Shown here: positions 1 to 10,869 of the stretch, piece after piece
Numbering within the stretch: position 1 is the stretch's first letter
Layout of the letters: each line of letters opens with the position of its first letter
Assembly: GCA_012934845.2 (NCBI GenBank)
Contig: WNNJ02003704.1
Coordinates: 62,001-126,000, forward strand
From: Pomphorhynchus laevis
Lineage: Eukaryota; Acanthocephala; Palaeacanthocephala; Echinorhynchida; Pomphorhynchidae
DNA: 64,000 nucleotides
Reading direction: 5' to 3'
Program-made: the position numbers and the translations under genes
The notes under the pieces: model-generated
Seen by the model: the letters and a program-made list of their open reading frames with translations, nothing else
Database searches by the model: none
What the model was told of the DNA's origin: nothing

Positions 1-1272
1 TGCCCCTCCGACTCGACGCCACCTGAAGTGATTCAGGTAACGTCAGCACCTTTATAGCAGTCCCTGGCGCTTTAATCGAAAGACCATCAGAATCAGTCGA
101 TACTAGGGAACAATAGTCCATATTATTGTCCTCATTCTGAGGGCCTTGTATTTGTGACAAATCGTTAAAACGATTAAAAGTAGTCACCGAAATCGATGAC
201 TTGTCTTTCTCCTGTTTCAACGATCTGTATTTGCGTAATGTTGTTGCGTTCAACTCCGATTTGAATTTCTATTTCGAATCCGATTTGAAGAAATTCAAAT
301 CGGATTCGTGGATTACAGCATCTTTTTTTAATTTTGCATTTTCCTGCCTTAAGGCAGCCATTTCTTTTTCAAGAGTAAGTACTCTCTCGATCAACATCGC
401 TGCTTGTCCAGCGTGTTGATCCAGAGAGTGACTTTTGGCTGCCCTAAGGTAGGACTGAGCTTCCTCACAAGCCTTCTTGTTCTCACCGTTTACCCAGGCC
501 AAGTAAGACTTGAACTCTGGACAAACGTGTGAGTACGCCTTGTGAGGTTGCCTACAGTTTGCACATGTCGGCCTACTTTTATTTCCACATGCTTGTGTTT
601 CGTGTTCTTCTCCGCAGTGGACGCAACGCGGTGACACTTCTCGACACATGTTCGAAAAATGTCCCCAGCGCTGACATCTATAACACTGCGGATACCGAAA
701 GGCAGCATCGTCTTCGTCGAATATCTTTACAGATATTCGATGTCCGCAGATGCCGCCTCCATCTTCTTTCAATTTTTTCAAACTACATATAGTTCCCTTC
801 AAAAGAAAGGAACTATATGATTGATTAAAAGATTTGCATGCTTTTAGAATTCTTACATCATATTGATGTAAGAATTCTTCAACATCTTCTTTCTCCGCAA
901 ATGACGGCACATCCCTAAGGATGGCCGTCACTTGTGGAGAAATGTCGATAATTTCTATACCCTCTTCTCCAACTAAAGCCGCTTTGAATTTATCTTTCAA
1001 AGCTAAGCTTTTGAAGGAGATTCGGTAGAAATTATCTCTTTTGAAAAACCGTTCGAAGATTTCTCCTCGAACAGTTTTTCTTATTTCCCTCTCTCTATCT
1101 CTCTTATTTTTTTGTTTAGATTATGGTTTTCTTTAAGTGCAAAAGAGTCTTGCTTTATAGGCAAGAGCCTCTTTTGCACTGAAGATTCTTTTTCTATATT
1201 TTTTAAATTTTCCTCCAGCTGAGAAGAAGATTTTCTCTTCCCAACTGGCTTAAGGCAATTAGTTCCTTCCAA
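1..1272 (-). mobile_element. LINE, ORF1 end (open at left edge)
   Basis: Minus-strand LINE whose 5' side lies to the right and whose ORF2 would lie beyond the left edge. The coding core is the zinc-knuckle ORF at 269-1000. Recognisable but broken reading frame continues to its left (1-200) and a short basic stretch lies to its right (1081-1272). Immediately 5' (1415-1550) is a set of tandem repeats that may be the 5' UTR. What is known: jockey/I-type LINEs encode an ORF1 with CCHC knuckles ahead of an endonuclease-RT ORF2. I infer a LINE and not an LTR gag because of three consecutive knuckles with the spacing usual for LINE ORF1 and the absence of any terminal repeat. The exact clade is not resolvable without ORF2. 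Confidence 0.7.
269..1000 (-). CDS. LINE ORF1 protein with three CCHC zinc knuckles
   Basis: 243-codon open frame. Three Cys/His knuckles follow one another in the middle of the protein: CYRCQRWGHFSNMC, CVHCGEEHETQAC and CANCRQPHKAYSHVC (about residues 105-160). The C-terminal part is rich in Glu, Lys and Leu and looks coiled-coil-like (ERVLTLEKEMAALRQEN). This is the architecture of the nucleic-acid-binding ORF1 of jockey/I-type LINEs, which coats the RNA and helps target-primed reverse transcription. The frame is intact across the knuckles although the DNA contains several perfect palindromes (275-308, 786-819, 846-878). The start at 1000 is simply the first ATG; the true start may lie further right. 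It could also be a gag remnant, but no LTR is visible. Confidence 0.7.
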   Translation of the reverse strand: MKDKFKAALVGEEGIEIIDISPQVTAILRDVPSFAEKEDVEEFLHQYDVRILKACKSFNQSYSSFLLKGTICSLKKLKEDGGGICGHRISVKIFDEDDAAFRYPQCYRCQRWGHFSNMCREVSPRCVHCGEEHETQACGNKSRPTCANCRQPHKAYSHVCPEFKSYLAWVNGENKKACEEAQSYLRAAKSHSLDQHAGQAAMLIERVLTLEKEMAALRQENAKLKKDAVIHESDLNFFKSDSK

Positions 1273-1414
1273 CTGTACTTATGTACTTATATATGAATAA
1301 ATAAATAGAAACAAAAAGCAAATACAACAAACAAAAATAAATAAAAAAATAAATTATAAAAAATTAATAAACTAAACTAAACTATATCAAAAGCAAAAAC
1401 TCACCTTTCAGCTA

Positions 1415-1552
1415 TTAATATAGGTCTTGATTCCGAAAACTTGAACACCAATATAGCTCTTGATTCCGAAAACTTGTACACAAATATAGCTCTTGATTCC
1501 GAAAACTTGAACACCAATATAGCTCTTGATTTCGAAAACTCGACACTGAAAT
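1415..1552. repeat. 33-34 bp tandem repeat, about four units
   Basis: A unit containing TATAGCTCTTGATTCCGAAA is repeated head to tail about four times with one or two substitutions per unit. It lies just 5' of the minus-strand LINE ORF1, so it may be the LINE's repeated 5' UTR or promoter monomers. The open frame across it is only a product of the repeat. Confidence 0.7.
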
Positions 1553-1729
1553 GTTTTTTAAAATGTACATTCTTATATAAAAAAGGTTCAAAACGATCAC
1601 CGCTATTTGCTTTGGGTAGGTGTTGCTGTTGTTAGCGATAACCAGATGCTTTTACTGTTGTTTGAATTTTTGACACGATTTCGGCAACTTTTGAAGGTAC
1701 ACAAAACGCAACAAAAAAGGATGATCCAA

Positions 1730-1865
1730 AATAGTTTAAAAACAAAACAAAAATAATAACCATAATATTTTCATTCAAAATAAATAATTTAAAAAAATTC
1801 GAAAAATATAATAACCATAATATTCTCATTCAAAAAAATAATAATTTGAAAAAATTAGAAAAATA
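1730..1865. repeat. Two AT-rich direct repeats (about 55-60 bp)
   Basis: The stretch ATAATAACCATAATATT followed by TCATTCAAAA and an A/T run occurs twice in tandem with minor differences. Nothing else is seen between the LINE end and the Penelope fragment at 1960. Confidence 0.5.
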
Positions 1866-1959
1866 TAAAAATAGTAATTAAGATTACTAGAAAAATTAAT
1901 TAAAGTATAAAAATAAAATATAAAAGATTATTTAAACAAAAGAATCGTTTACAACATCT

Positions 1960-2319
1960 TTATAAAATATTAAAAGTTACGTCAGGTTTATTATTCGGTA
2001 TAATAATATTGGAGTTTATATGAATGTAATAAGTCTCAAGAATTTTTCTATTTAAACAATTGGTTTCTTTTGCTAAAACAACAGTATTATTGTCAATATT
2101 GTTATCTAAATTTAAACTATAGTCTACAATAGCGCTACTTAGGCCCTTTTTGAGTGTGTATTTATGTTGTTTTAATCTAGTCTCTAATGGTTGGCCTGCT
2201 TGACCCACATATATTTTATCGCATTCTAAACAAGAAATTTTATAAACAACTCCATCATTATCATGTTTGGTTGTTTTTTTTTCAAAATGTTGTAACTTCG
2301 GTATTTTACTATTATGCAA
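1960..2319 (-). pseudogene. Penelope-like element, GIY-YIG endonuclease fragment
   Basis: 119-codon open frame with a GIY-YIG nuclease core: GVVYKISC, then IYVG, then the catalytic arginine in LETRLKQH, and a glutamate in KILETYY near the end. In canonical Penelope-like retroelements this domain follows the RT and cuts the target DNA. The frame continues discernibly but broken to about 2455 on the right (the pre-nuclease linker); no RT is attached, so this is a fragment. Its sequence differs clearly from the second GIY-YIG copy at 43557-44045, so at least two Penelope lineages left nucleases here. Confidence 0.8.
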
Positions 2320-2724
2320 AACAATATTTGAAGTATTTAATGTTTTATTGTTTGAAATAAATCTTTTGAAATTAATATTCCTAAAATTATTTATAAATGG
2401 TAATCTTATGTATTTATTTTCTCTTTCTGGGCCGAAAACAACATATCATTTTTAATTAAATAAAATGACTGCGATCGTTTTGATTTTTTCCAAAATTAAG
2501 TACTTAGCAATACACTAAAATTCGTTATGTACGTTGCATCAATATCTAATGACTAGGTCAGTGATTGGCAAACTTTTTAACCAAGAAGCAAAATATGGGT
2601 ATTGCAACAATTTTTTTAAATTGAAGCCAAATCTGCTTGTTTACTAAAAATTAAAAAAAATTGAAACTAAATTTCACGCTTAATACGAATAATGTGCTTG
2701 ATCTCCTTGGAAAGTTTGAGTAAG

Positions 2725-2988
2725 TCAGGTTCGTATATTGTTGTTTTTAATTTTAGGCATGAGTCCAAGACTTCCCGGTTTACTCTTGTTCATGCTTAAA
2801 AAACATTTTTCGCATATGTATGTAGAACCGAAAATGGTAAGAACAGCAAATTCAAGCATTTTCAGCCGATCGAAATAGTCAGGAATACAAATCAAATCGT
2901 AGAAAATGATCATATATTTCTTCTCATAATCATTAAAAGTAGACCACTTGTGTTGTGAACTAACATCAGATTTTTCTTCTCCAATCAA
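2725..2988 (-). pseudogene. hAT transposase, C-terminal dimerisation region
   Basis: The 87-codon frame carries YFDRLKMLEFAVLTIFGSTY followed by ICEKCFLSMNKSK. This matches the hAT C-terminal signature (hydrophobic stretch, FGSTYxCE, then SxMNxxKS) seen in Charlie/ZBED5/GTF2IRD2-like transposases. It lies about 170 bp inside the left terminal repeat at 2559, where a hAT C-terminus should be. The upstream part of the protein is separated from it by the Penelope repeats at 2984-3960. Confidence 0.8.
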
Positions 2989-3960
2989 ATCAGCTAACTG
3001 AATCTACGTATTTAATATAATTATAAAATAAACAAAACATAATAATGCTAAATCAAAATTTAATAATTAAATAATAAAATTAATAATTGTTTTTAGATTT
3101 TCTATAATTTAAATCAAGTTAAAATAAAAAATTGAAATTTAAAATAAACGTCATTTTTATGAATTGACTAATAAATAACAGACGTTGTATCAGAATAAGA
3201 ATTAGAGGTCATCAGGTGGAACTGCTATGCTATCAGGTTTCGCCCCCTCACTCATCTACCCAACATAGCAGCGGGGCCAAATACATGCTAATGATGTATT
3301 TCCTCTGAAATAACTATCTAGTATCTTATTCTAATACAAAGTATATTATTTATTATCCATCCATAAAAATTTGGCACTTAAGAGTTTAAATTTATTCTTT
3401 ATATTATTGTTTTTACTATTTTCTGCTTGATGTTTTTTTATAGTAACCTAGTTTAAAGTAGTTTTAGAACAGACAAATCAAATCAGCTAACTGAGTCTAC
3501 GTATTTAATATAATTATTAAATAAACAAAACATAATAATGCTAAATCAAAATTTAATAATTAAATAATAAAATAAATAATTGTTATAAGATTTTCTATAA
3601 TTTAAATCGAGTTAAAATAAAACATTGAAATTTAAAATAAACGTCATTTTTATGAATTGACTAATTAATAACAGACGTTGTATCATAATAAGAATTAGAG
3701 GTCATCAGGACTTAAGTTATTGTAGTTAATAACTGTTGTGAACTGGATAAATAAATCAAATTAGCTAACTGAGTCTACGTATTTAATATAATTATTAAAT
3801 AAACAAAACATAATAATGCTAAATCAAAATTTAATAATTAAATATTAAAATTAATAATTGTTTTTAGATTGATTATAATTCATATCAAGTTAAAATAAAA
3901 AATTGAAATTTAAAATAAACGTCATTTTTATGAATTGACTAATAAGTAATAGATATATTT
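2984..3960 (-). repeat. Three Penelope 3' ends inserted in the hAT
   Basis: Three 5'-truncated copies of the local Penelope family lie head to tail. Each begins on the plus strand with CAGCTAACTGAGTCTACGTA (2991, about 3485 and near 3762). The first copy runs furthest, to the last RT codons (TAGTAACCTAGTTTAAA, about 3442). It contains the foldback with CTGCTATG and CATAGCAG. The second and third copies stop earlier. hAT coding sequence resumes on both sides, so the array interrupts the hAT. Confidence 0.75.
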
Positions 3961-4610
3961 ACAATTCAACACAAAGACCAATGCCAATTTTAAAAGGAGA
4001 AAATTTCAACTTGGTTATCGTAGAATTAATAGGATTTTGGACAAAGGCTAAAGTTGCTCTGTTGTTTTTAAATTCCTGAATGATTTACTGAGAAATGATT
4101 ACCTCATATTTAAAATTATTGTTTTAAAATTGTGCTTATCTATAGAGGAATTATTTTCTTAACAATACGTCTACAGGCTTGGAAAGTGAAACAATATTTC
4201 CTTTTCAAAATCCTATGCAAAAAGCGATAACTTGTTTTCAAATGTTATTACCTCTTCTAGCATCGAACAAATTAACTTTTCTTTCCCTTGTAATTTACGA
4301 TTAAGCTGATTTAGATGAGATGTAATTTATGCCATGAGATAAAAGTTTTGAATTCACTAATAGTCTGATAGTTCTAGATGGTAAACACCCTTATCAAAGA
4401 GAAATGATATTATTTCCGGAAAAAGGAACGATAAAAAACGTTACCTTTTGATAGCCAACGTAACTTGTATGAAGAAGACCAGCGTACTCATTATCAATTT
4501 CAAATAAAAATTCTTTGAATTGGCGATGGTTATGAGCGTTAGCTAAAATTCAGTTATATAATGGTAATCACTAATTCCATAACTTTACAAATTACATCTG
4601 GTTTGCTCTT
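3960..4610 (-). pseudogene. hAT transposase, middle part
   Basis: On the minus strand, 4430-4560 reads HNHRQFKEFLFEIDNEYAG followed by LLHTSYV. This is the conserved LNHRQFxxFLxExDxEYxxLLxHTxVR block of Charlie-type hAT transposases. The frame is broken in several places. It abuts the LTR element at 4611, and the sequence resumes beyond that element at 8518: the CIIHQE motif is split across the insertion, which shows that the LTR element landed inside this gene. Confidence 0.75.
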
Positions 4611-4698
4611 TGTACTAAGAGACGTAACAAGACAATAGCAATTAAAGACTTTATTCAATACATCTAAAAATACATATACATAAGTTCATTACATATCA
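4611..4698 (-). repeat. 3' LTR (88 bp)
   Basis: Direct-repeat partner of 8430-8517. On the minus strand it starts TGATATGTAA and ends TTAGTACA; it contains a TTGAATAAAG polyadenylation-like signal. The 5 bases outside it are CTCTT. Confidence 0.85.
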
Positions 4699-7600
4699 TT
4701 CACCACGACTACATAATCGGACAAGTATGACGGAACTTTCATATTTCGTGAAGAACATCTTTGCGCAACTTCATTTGATGGACTTGAGTTGACCTCTCTC
4801 GCTTCGCTTCTTTGTAATTGACAATTTGTCGACTGTTGAACGAGATTTTCCACGTAATGTTTCGAGATTGAGTTGTCTTCCTCTTCTAACACAGGAGAGA
4901 CTCTTTCATCTGGTTGTGAGTAGTTCGTATTACTTTGAGAGAGTTTAGGCGTTATGTCATGTTGAACTTAATCTGGACTGCAGTTTAATGGAGGGTTGCT
5001 ACTAGGACATCTTGATAAATATCTAGTCGATATCGTATCCTCGGTTTCGTTCTGTCTTTGAACTATAGCATAGTGGTCGTTTGCATGTATTAACTTTAAT
5101 TTTTCAACAGGAACTTCGTATTTACTAGTTCGATTGAATCGCTTAACAAATACTTCGTTGGATGAAACTAGCCAGTCCGGGATGCACCTACCGCTTTCGT
5201 TTTTTTTTCGTGCGAAATTGAAAAGCCGTGAATGTGGTGCTGTATTTATAGCGGTACACAACAGAGATCTCACCGTATTCAATGACCCTCGGAGTACCCT
5301 TTGCCAATTCTCAATGCCTAGCGATAACCCATGTAGACGTAGGATAATTGATTTCCAAATGACATCATTGTATTTTTCCACTTGTCCATTTGATGATGGA
5401 TGATGAGGAGTCGAATTTTATAGTGATATTCCTTTCTGAGCTAGATACTGACGGATCTGCAATGAGGTGAAGGAAGTACCTCGATCCGTGTGAATACAAT
5501 TAGGTAGTCCGAAAATCGAGAATATTTGATCAAGACATTTGATAACTGTAGAAGACACTTTAAGCAACAACTGACACTTGTTGCTTTTGCAACAAGTGTC
5601 AGTTGTTGCAAAAGCGAAGGGGAAAAACCTCGAGTACTCGTCGAAGACGACTAATATGTACTTGTTTATATTAGTACTCGGTAGTAGACCCTTGAAGTCA
5701 ATCGAAAGGCGTTCGAATGGTCGAGTAGATTTAATTAGCGTCCCAATGCGTGCCTTGTAGTATCGAGGTTTGATTTCATGACAACTTTGACAATTGCTTG
5801 CCGTCACACGCACTTCGGAAATAGTGTAAGGCAAGTTACGGGATTTAATGAAATGCCAAAATCTAGTGATTCCTGGATGACACAGTTGATTGTGGATTTC
5901 TCTGAGCTTCGAAACATGAGCAGATACATTATTAATAGTACAGCGAGACAATATGTATGCAGCAGTATTTTCATTACCTCGTGGGTACACAATATCGAAA
6001 TGAAATCCGGCGAGCTCAAGACGTCAGCGCTCCAATTTGTCGTTTTTTATCTTGCTCCTTGCAGACTTGGAGAATATAAATGACACAGCCCTCTGATCAG
6101 TAATAATTGTAAAGTCTTCCAGAAAGGTAATGATGCCAAAACCTGACTGATTCTAGAATGGCGAGAGCCTCCTTCTCGATTGCAGCGTATCGTTTTGCAT
6201 TCGTATCCAAGGTTTGCGAGAAAAAAACAACTGATTTATTGTTTTGTGATAGTGTTGCACCAATGGCATAGTCAGAAGCGTCAGACTCGAGAGTAAAGGG
6301 CGCAGTAAAGTCGATAGCAGAAAGAGCGGCTGTCGATATGCGTTGTTTGAGTAATTCGAAGGCGTGACGAGCATCTGTCGAAAAAGGGAACTTAGAGTTT
6401 GCTAAGGGGTTGAACGATTTTCGAAAAGTCTTTAATCCATCTCGAGTAATGAGTGAATATACCGATTACTTGTTTTATCTGAGGAGGGTTCTTAGGTTCG
6501 GACAGTTCCATTAAACGTCGTACTCGATCTTGATCAGGTGCTATTTGACCTTCATAAATGTAATAGTCCGCGAAGCATATATGTTTACTGCCAAAGACAC
6601 ATTTATCGTTGTTCAACTGCAAGTTGTATTCAATTGTCACTTGCTTAAAGCGATTCAAATTGCGCTCGTGATCTTCGACTGTCTTGCCACCAACGACTAC
6701 ATCATCCAAATAGCAGAATGTGTTCTCAAGATTTTCCTTTTGTATGATTTGAGACATAACACGCTGGAAAGCAGCTACAGCGTTCGTTAGACCAAAAGGC
6801 ATTTGTTTGAACTGGAATAACTGACCGGAAGCTTCGAACGATGTGTAAATTCGATCTTCTTTTCAAATGAGAATTTGGTAGTAAGCGCGTTTAAGATCCA
6901 AGCGACTGAAAATCGAACAGGCGGACATACGATCAACAATGTCATCGATTCGTGGTAGTGGAAATGCGTCCAACAATGTAAATCTATTTATAGTTATGCT
7001 ATAGTCCACAACTAATCGTATTTTTTGTTGGGTCTTAACGAGCACAACTTGAGCTCTCCATGCCGAATTGCTCTGCTCAGTGGTACCATCTCGTAGTAGC
7101 TGTTTAATTTCCGCGTCTATAAACCTTTGGACTTCCAGACATCTGCGTCTCGATGGAACTGCGATGGGACGGACACTATCTGATCGATGTGAAAATAATT
7201 CATGAGGATAGATTTTCATATCTGTACGTATCGAATTAATTAACAGTGGATCCTCGTTTCCTGTAAATTTCATTTGGACCATACAATGTGGATTTAAGAA
7301 AGGCATGCCTAGAATGACGTCTGTAACCAGTGTAGAAAGGACATATAGCACTACTTTTGAATATTCTTTGTTCTTAAATCGGATAGTACATTTCACAACA
7401 TATTGGAGGTTACACTGGAAGTTTGATGAAGACATACTGACGTTCAAATGGGAGGTATATTTGCGCAAGCTGTAATTGTTCACCATGCCTGAAAGGATAA
7501 GGTTAATGGCACTTCCACTATCGAACAACGCCTCGCAAGAATGTCCATCTACGTCAACATCGTGATACTTTAATCTCGCATGAGTTACCTCGCTTCGGGC

Positions 7601-8429
7601 ACAAGTCGCTATGACAGCGGACAAAGATGCACTTCTAGACTTGCACACGCGGGCGAAGTGTTTTCTTTTGTTGCACTTTCGACATACAGCGTTTGCGCTG
7701 GGCAGGAAGTTCGAGAATGTCTTGGGTTACCACAAAAATAACACTTTAAATTAGAATAGACTGGTGCACACTCACCAACTTGCGAAGCGTCGTCACATGT
7801 TTGAGATTTATTATTAGATGAGATTTCGTTGATCGATACGAACTCACTGACCTGTTGAAATTTTGTAGAAGTAGTCTCTTTAAATGTTAGTGGTTGCTTG
7901 TGAGCGGATTCGATAATGTGTGCATTCTTATAGGCGTCGTCCTTTGTTAACGTTGAAGATTCTAAAAGTCTCGCGTATCACTTGAGATGATATACCGGCG
8001 ACAAAAGCGTCACCCAGAAAGTAATCACGATGCTCTTCTGCTGAAACTGGCTGAAATACAATTTGTTTGCCTAAAGATTAGAGAGATCGAATAAACTGAT
8101 CGATTGTTTGACCTTCTACTTGAGGTATACTGTGCAATTGATGTCGTAGGAATACACCACTGTCTTGTCTGTGAAATGTTGACTTGAGCACTTCTCTCGC
8201 AGAATCGTAGGAAGTACAGCTGTCGATTAGTTGAAACACTAATGATGAGACATGGTTGACCAGTAAATCCAGTTTCTGAGCGTCGTTGACATCACTGAGA
8301 GTTCGAATAAAAGATTCAAAACGCCGGAGCCAATGCATCCACTCTTTAGAGGATGATCCCTGATCCAACGACAGATCTAGAATTGAGGGCTTGAGAAGCT
8401 TATTCATTTGAACAGTGTATTGAATAAAT

Positions 8430-8517
8430 TGTACCGAGAGACGTAACAAGACAATAGCAATTAAAGGCTTTATTCAATACATCTAAAAATACATATAAAT
8501 AAGTTCGTTACAGATCA
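8430..8517 (-). repeat. 5' LTR (88 bp)
   Basis: On the minus strand it starts TGATCTGTAA and ends CTCGGTACA. It matches the 3' LTR at 82 of 88 positions and is followed outside by CTCTT, the same 5-bp target duplication. Confidence 0.85.
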
Positions 8518-9130
8518 CTCTTCTTGGTGAATGATACAATGGTAAAAAAGGATCTCGTGATTAATTTTTTTTCAAAATAGCAACAAACCATTTTCTTACG
8601 TCATCCATAATTTCGGCCCTATATGTTGAAATTAACAATTTTATTGAGTGAAATATGATGTTTATCCATACACGCAATTACAGCACTTGCAATATCTTCT
8701 CCACGCGCCTGACTTTTGAGTGGCAATAATCCTAAAAGTTCTTTTTTAAAACCTAAATGAGGCAAATCTTACAAAAATTAAAACCTGTGCTGTATCATTT
8801 ATGTCATAAGACTCGTCAACTGCTAAAGCCGAAACCAGTTTCAAATCTTCGAAATGATAGGAGGTTATATTCGAACTCATTTTAATTGTTCTACCTTTAA
8901 TACTTTTGGAAAACAATGGTAACTCTTTAATTCTTTTCAGAATATCTGCTTTGTTCTTAAAATCTAGAAAAAAGATATTCGGATACATTTATGAAACAAT
9001 TTTTCACGTATTCGCCGTCTGTGTACGTTCTTCGTCTCTTAGTAATCTCTTGGGTAAAAACAAAACTTCCCATATTAATATTGATGGAAGATTGAATCCA
9101 GCTAATTACCTACATATCCTTTAATTTAAA
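8518..9130 (-). pseudogene. hAT transposase, N-terminal and central part
   Basis: On the minus strand 8746-8988 reads ITSYHFEDLKLVSALAVDES followed by YDINDTAQVLIFVR. This is the hAT RNase-H-fold block whose DES/DDTAQ motif holds the first catalytic aspartate. It continues through LLPLKSQARGEDI and ISLNKIVN to the CIIHQ motif at the LTR junction (8518). Frameshifts and stops interrupt it. To the right (9130-9480) only AT-rich, possibly 5' hAT sequence is left; I see no gene in it. Confidence 0.75.
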
Positions 9131-9484
9131 CAAAAAATAATTCTCTATTTATAATAGAATTTGAATTTATCAAATTAATATTAAAATTGAATTTTAAGGT
9201 TAAAAAAATAATTTACTGGTAAAAAGATTGTCTTGGTTCTTACATGGCCTACCTGATGCATTAATATTCGCAAGCTACTCGACAATAGACACATAAGTTC
9301 TGACTGAATGTTGAGTTAACATTTGTCCGAAATGATCGAATCCACTAATAGTGTATCAAAGCTCAGTCATTTTTGCTTCTATTTCGTTTAGCTATATGTT
9401 CCCTTTGTCAATTTCGCTTCCGCATAATTCAAAAATAATTTACAAGTCATACTATAGTTTGCATGTTGCCAAATATCTTATATT

Positions 9485-10866
9485 TTGTTAATTAAAAGTT
9501 TTTTGATTATAACTAAGCAAGTTAATACATATCTCTATTCCTCTAACTTATTTCCTCTCTTCCAAGCCGCTTTTCGCTCTAATCACTCTACTGAAATTGC
9601 CTGTCTTAAAGTTTATAATGACTTACTCATATCGCGCGATCATAAATTATGTAGTATCATAGTTTCTCTTGATCTATCGTCTGCTTTTGACATTGTCGAT
9701 CACTCGATTCTTCTCCATCGCCTTCGTCATAATTATGGCTTCTCTTTACCCACTGTATCATGGTTTTCTTCATATCTATCAAACCGTACATTTCGCGTCT
9801 ATTCTAACTCTTCTCTCTCCCATCCTTCATCCATCCCGACCGGTGTTCCACAAGGCTCCGTATTAGGCCCTATGCTTTTCTCTCTTCTTCGGTGATTTGT
9901 CTTCGATTTCTCATAAATTTAACTTCCATGTTATGCAATATGCTGATGACATTCTCATCTATGCTCATGCACCTGTTTATCGTATTCACGATCTTAGTGT
10001 TTCTGCTTCCGACTGTCTTGTCTCAATTTCCAATCATCTTTCTTCCCTTCGCCTTTCTCTGAATCCTGATAAATCCAAAATTATGTGGATCCTACCTCGA
10101 CGCCTCGGCTTCGAACCTCCCTCCGTATCATTAAATTCTACAATTCTTCCTATCGTTGATAATCTCGTTTTCCTAGGCTTCCATTTTGACAACCGACTTT
10201 CACTTAAACCTTTCGTTAGAGATAAAGTACGCTCATCTACCTTGATACTCCGCAACCTCCGTCAAGTTCGTAGATTGATCGATTTCCCTTCTTGTATGAC
10301 TCTCATATCATCTCTCCTTTTTTCTAGACTCGATTATTGTCTTAGTCTATTTTCCAACTCACCTAAATCCACTCTTCTTCCCCTACAACGCATCGTCAAC
10401 GCAGCCGTCCGAATTCTCCTCCGTCTTCGTCGTTTTGATCATACATCCTACCATCTTGCTTCTCTCGATTTGCCTACAATTTATTGTCGTGTTCAAATTC
10501 GTCTTCTTATCGTTGCTTTCCGCCTTGTAACTTTTCATACCCCTTCATTTCTCAACCTTCCTTTTCTTGATAATTCTCGTCCTGTTTACTGTTCCTTGCG
10601 TTCCTGTAATTCCCTTCTTTTACATGTCCCAAACTACTCTACCTCCTTTGGACTCCGCTCCTTCCTGGTGGCTGCTCCTCTATCGTGGAATCATCTGCCC
10701 ATTCATATACGCCAATCAACTTCCCTGCAGTGCTTCAAACGACAAATCCGATCCCATTTAAACAATTTATCTGCTTGACTTTTTCATTTTTGTTTGTGGA
10801 CTTGTAAGCGTACAGCTTGTACGCATTTGCCACATTAAATAAATTTGTATTATTTAAAAAAAAACT
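9485..10866 (+). mobile_element. L2/CR1/Jockey-type LINE, 5'-truncated
   Basis: Reverse transcriptase of an APE-type LINE. The first frame (9485-9895) has FQAAFRSNHSTEIA, IVSLDLSSAFDIVDH (motif A) and GVPQGSVLGPML (motif B). A frameshift near 9895 moves to the second frame (9897-10778) with MQYADDILIYAH (motif C, YADD), LNPDKSKIMW, LVFLGFHFDNRLS and the thumb/tail motif APLSWNHLPIHIRQS. The 5' end (endonuclease) is missing, as usual for truncated LINE insertions. The 3' UTR has a small hairpin (GCGTACAGCTTGTACGC) and ends in TTATTTAAAAAAAAA near 10866. Only one frame break was noticed over 1.3 kb, so it is fairly young. A related, more decayed copy is at 44820-45600. Confidence 0.88.
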
Positions 10867-10869
10867 ACT

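Larger units (their letters stand above)
4611..8517 (-). mobile_element. Ty3/Gypsy-type LTR retrotransposon fossil
   Basis: A 3.9-kb LTR element bounded by two 88-bp direct repeats that run TG to CA on the minus strand, flanked by a perfect 5-bp target duplication CTCTT (4606-4610 and 8518-8522). The parts in order on the minus strand are gag (about 8078-8449), a zinc-knuckle/protease region with a DSGS-type active site followed by the start of RT (6863-7648), RT and RNase H (6153-6802), and integrase with a zinc-binding head and catalytic core (4968-5990). The protease-RT-RNase H-integrase order is that of Ty3/Gypsy. The LTRs differ at 6 of 88 positions (about 7%), so it is old. It carries several breaks and looks non-functional. 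It sits inside hAT coding sequence and so is younger than the hAT. Confidence 0.88.

Noticed and set aside
1415-1600. Open frame reading SFRNQELYWC repeats
   Set aside because: The frame exists only because a 33-34 bp tandem repeat has no stops in it.
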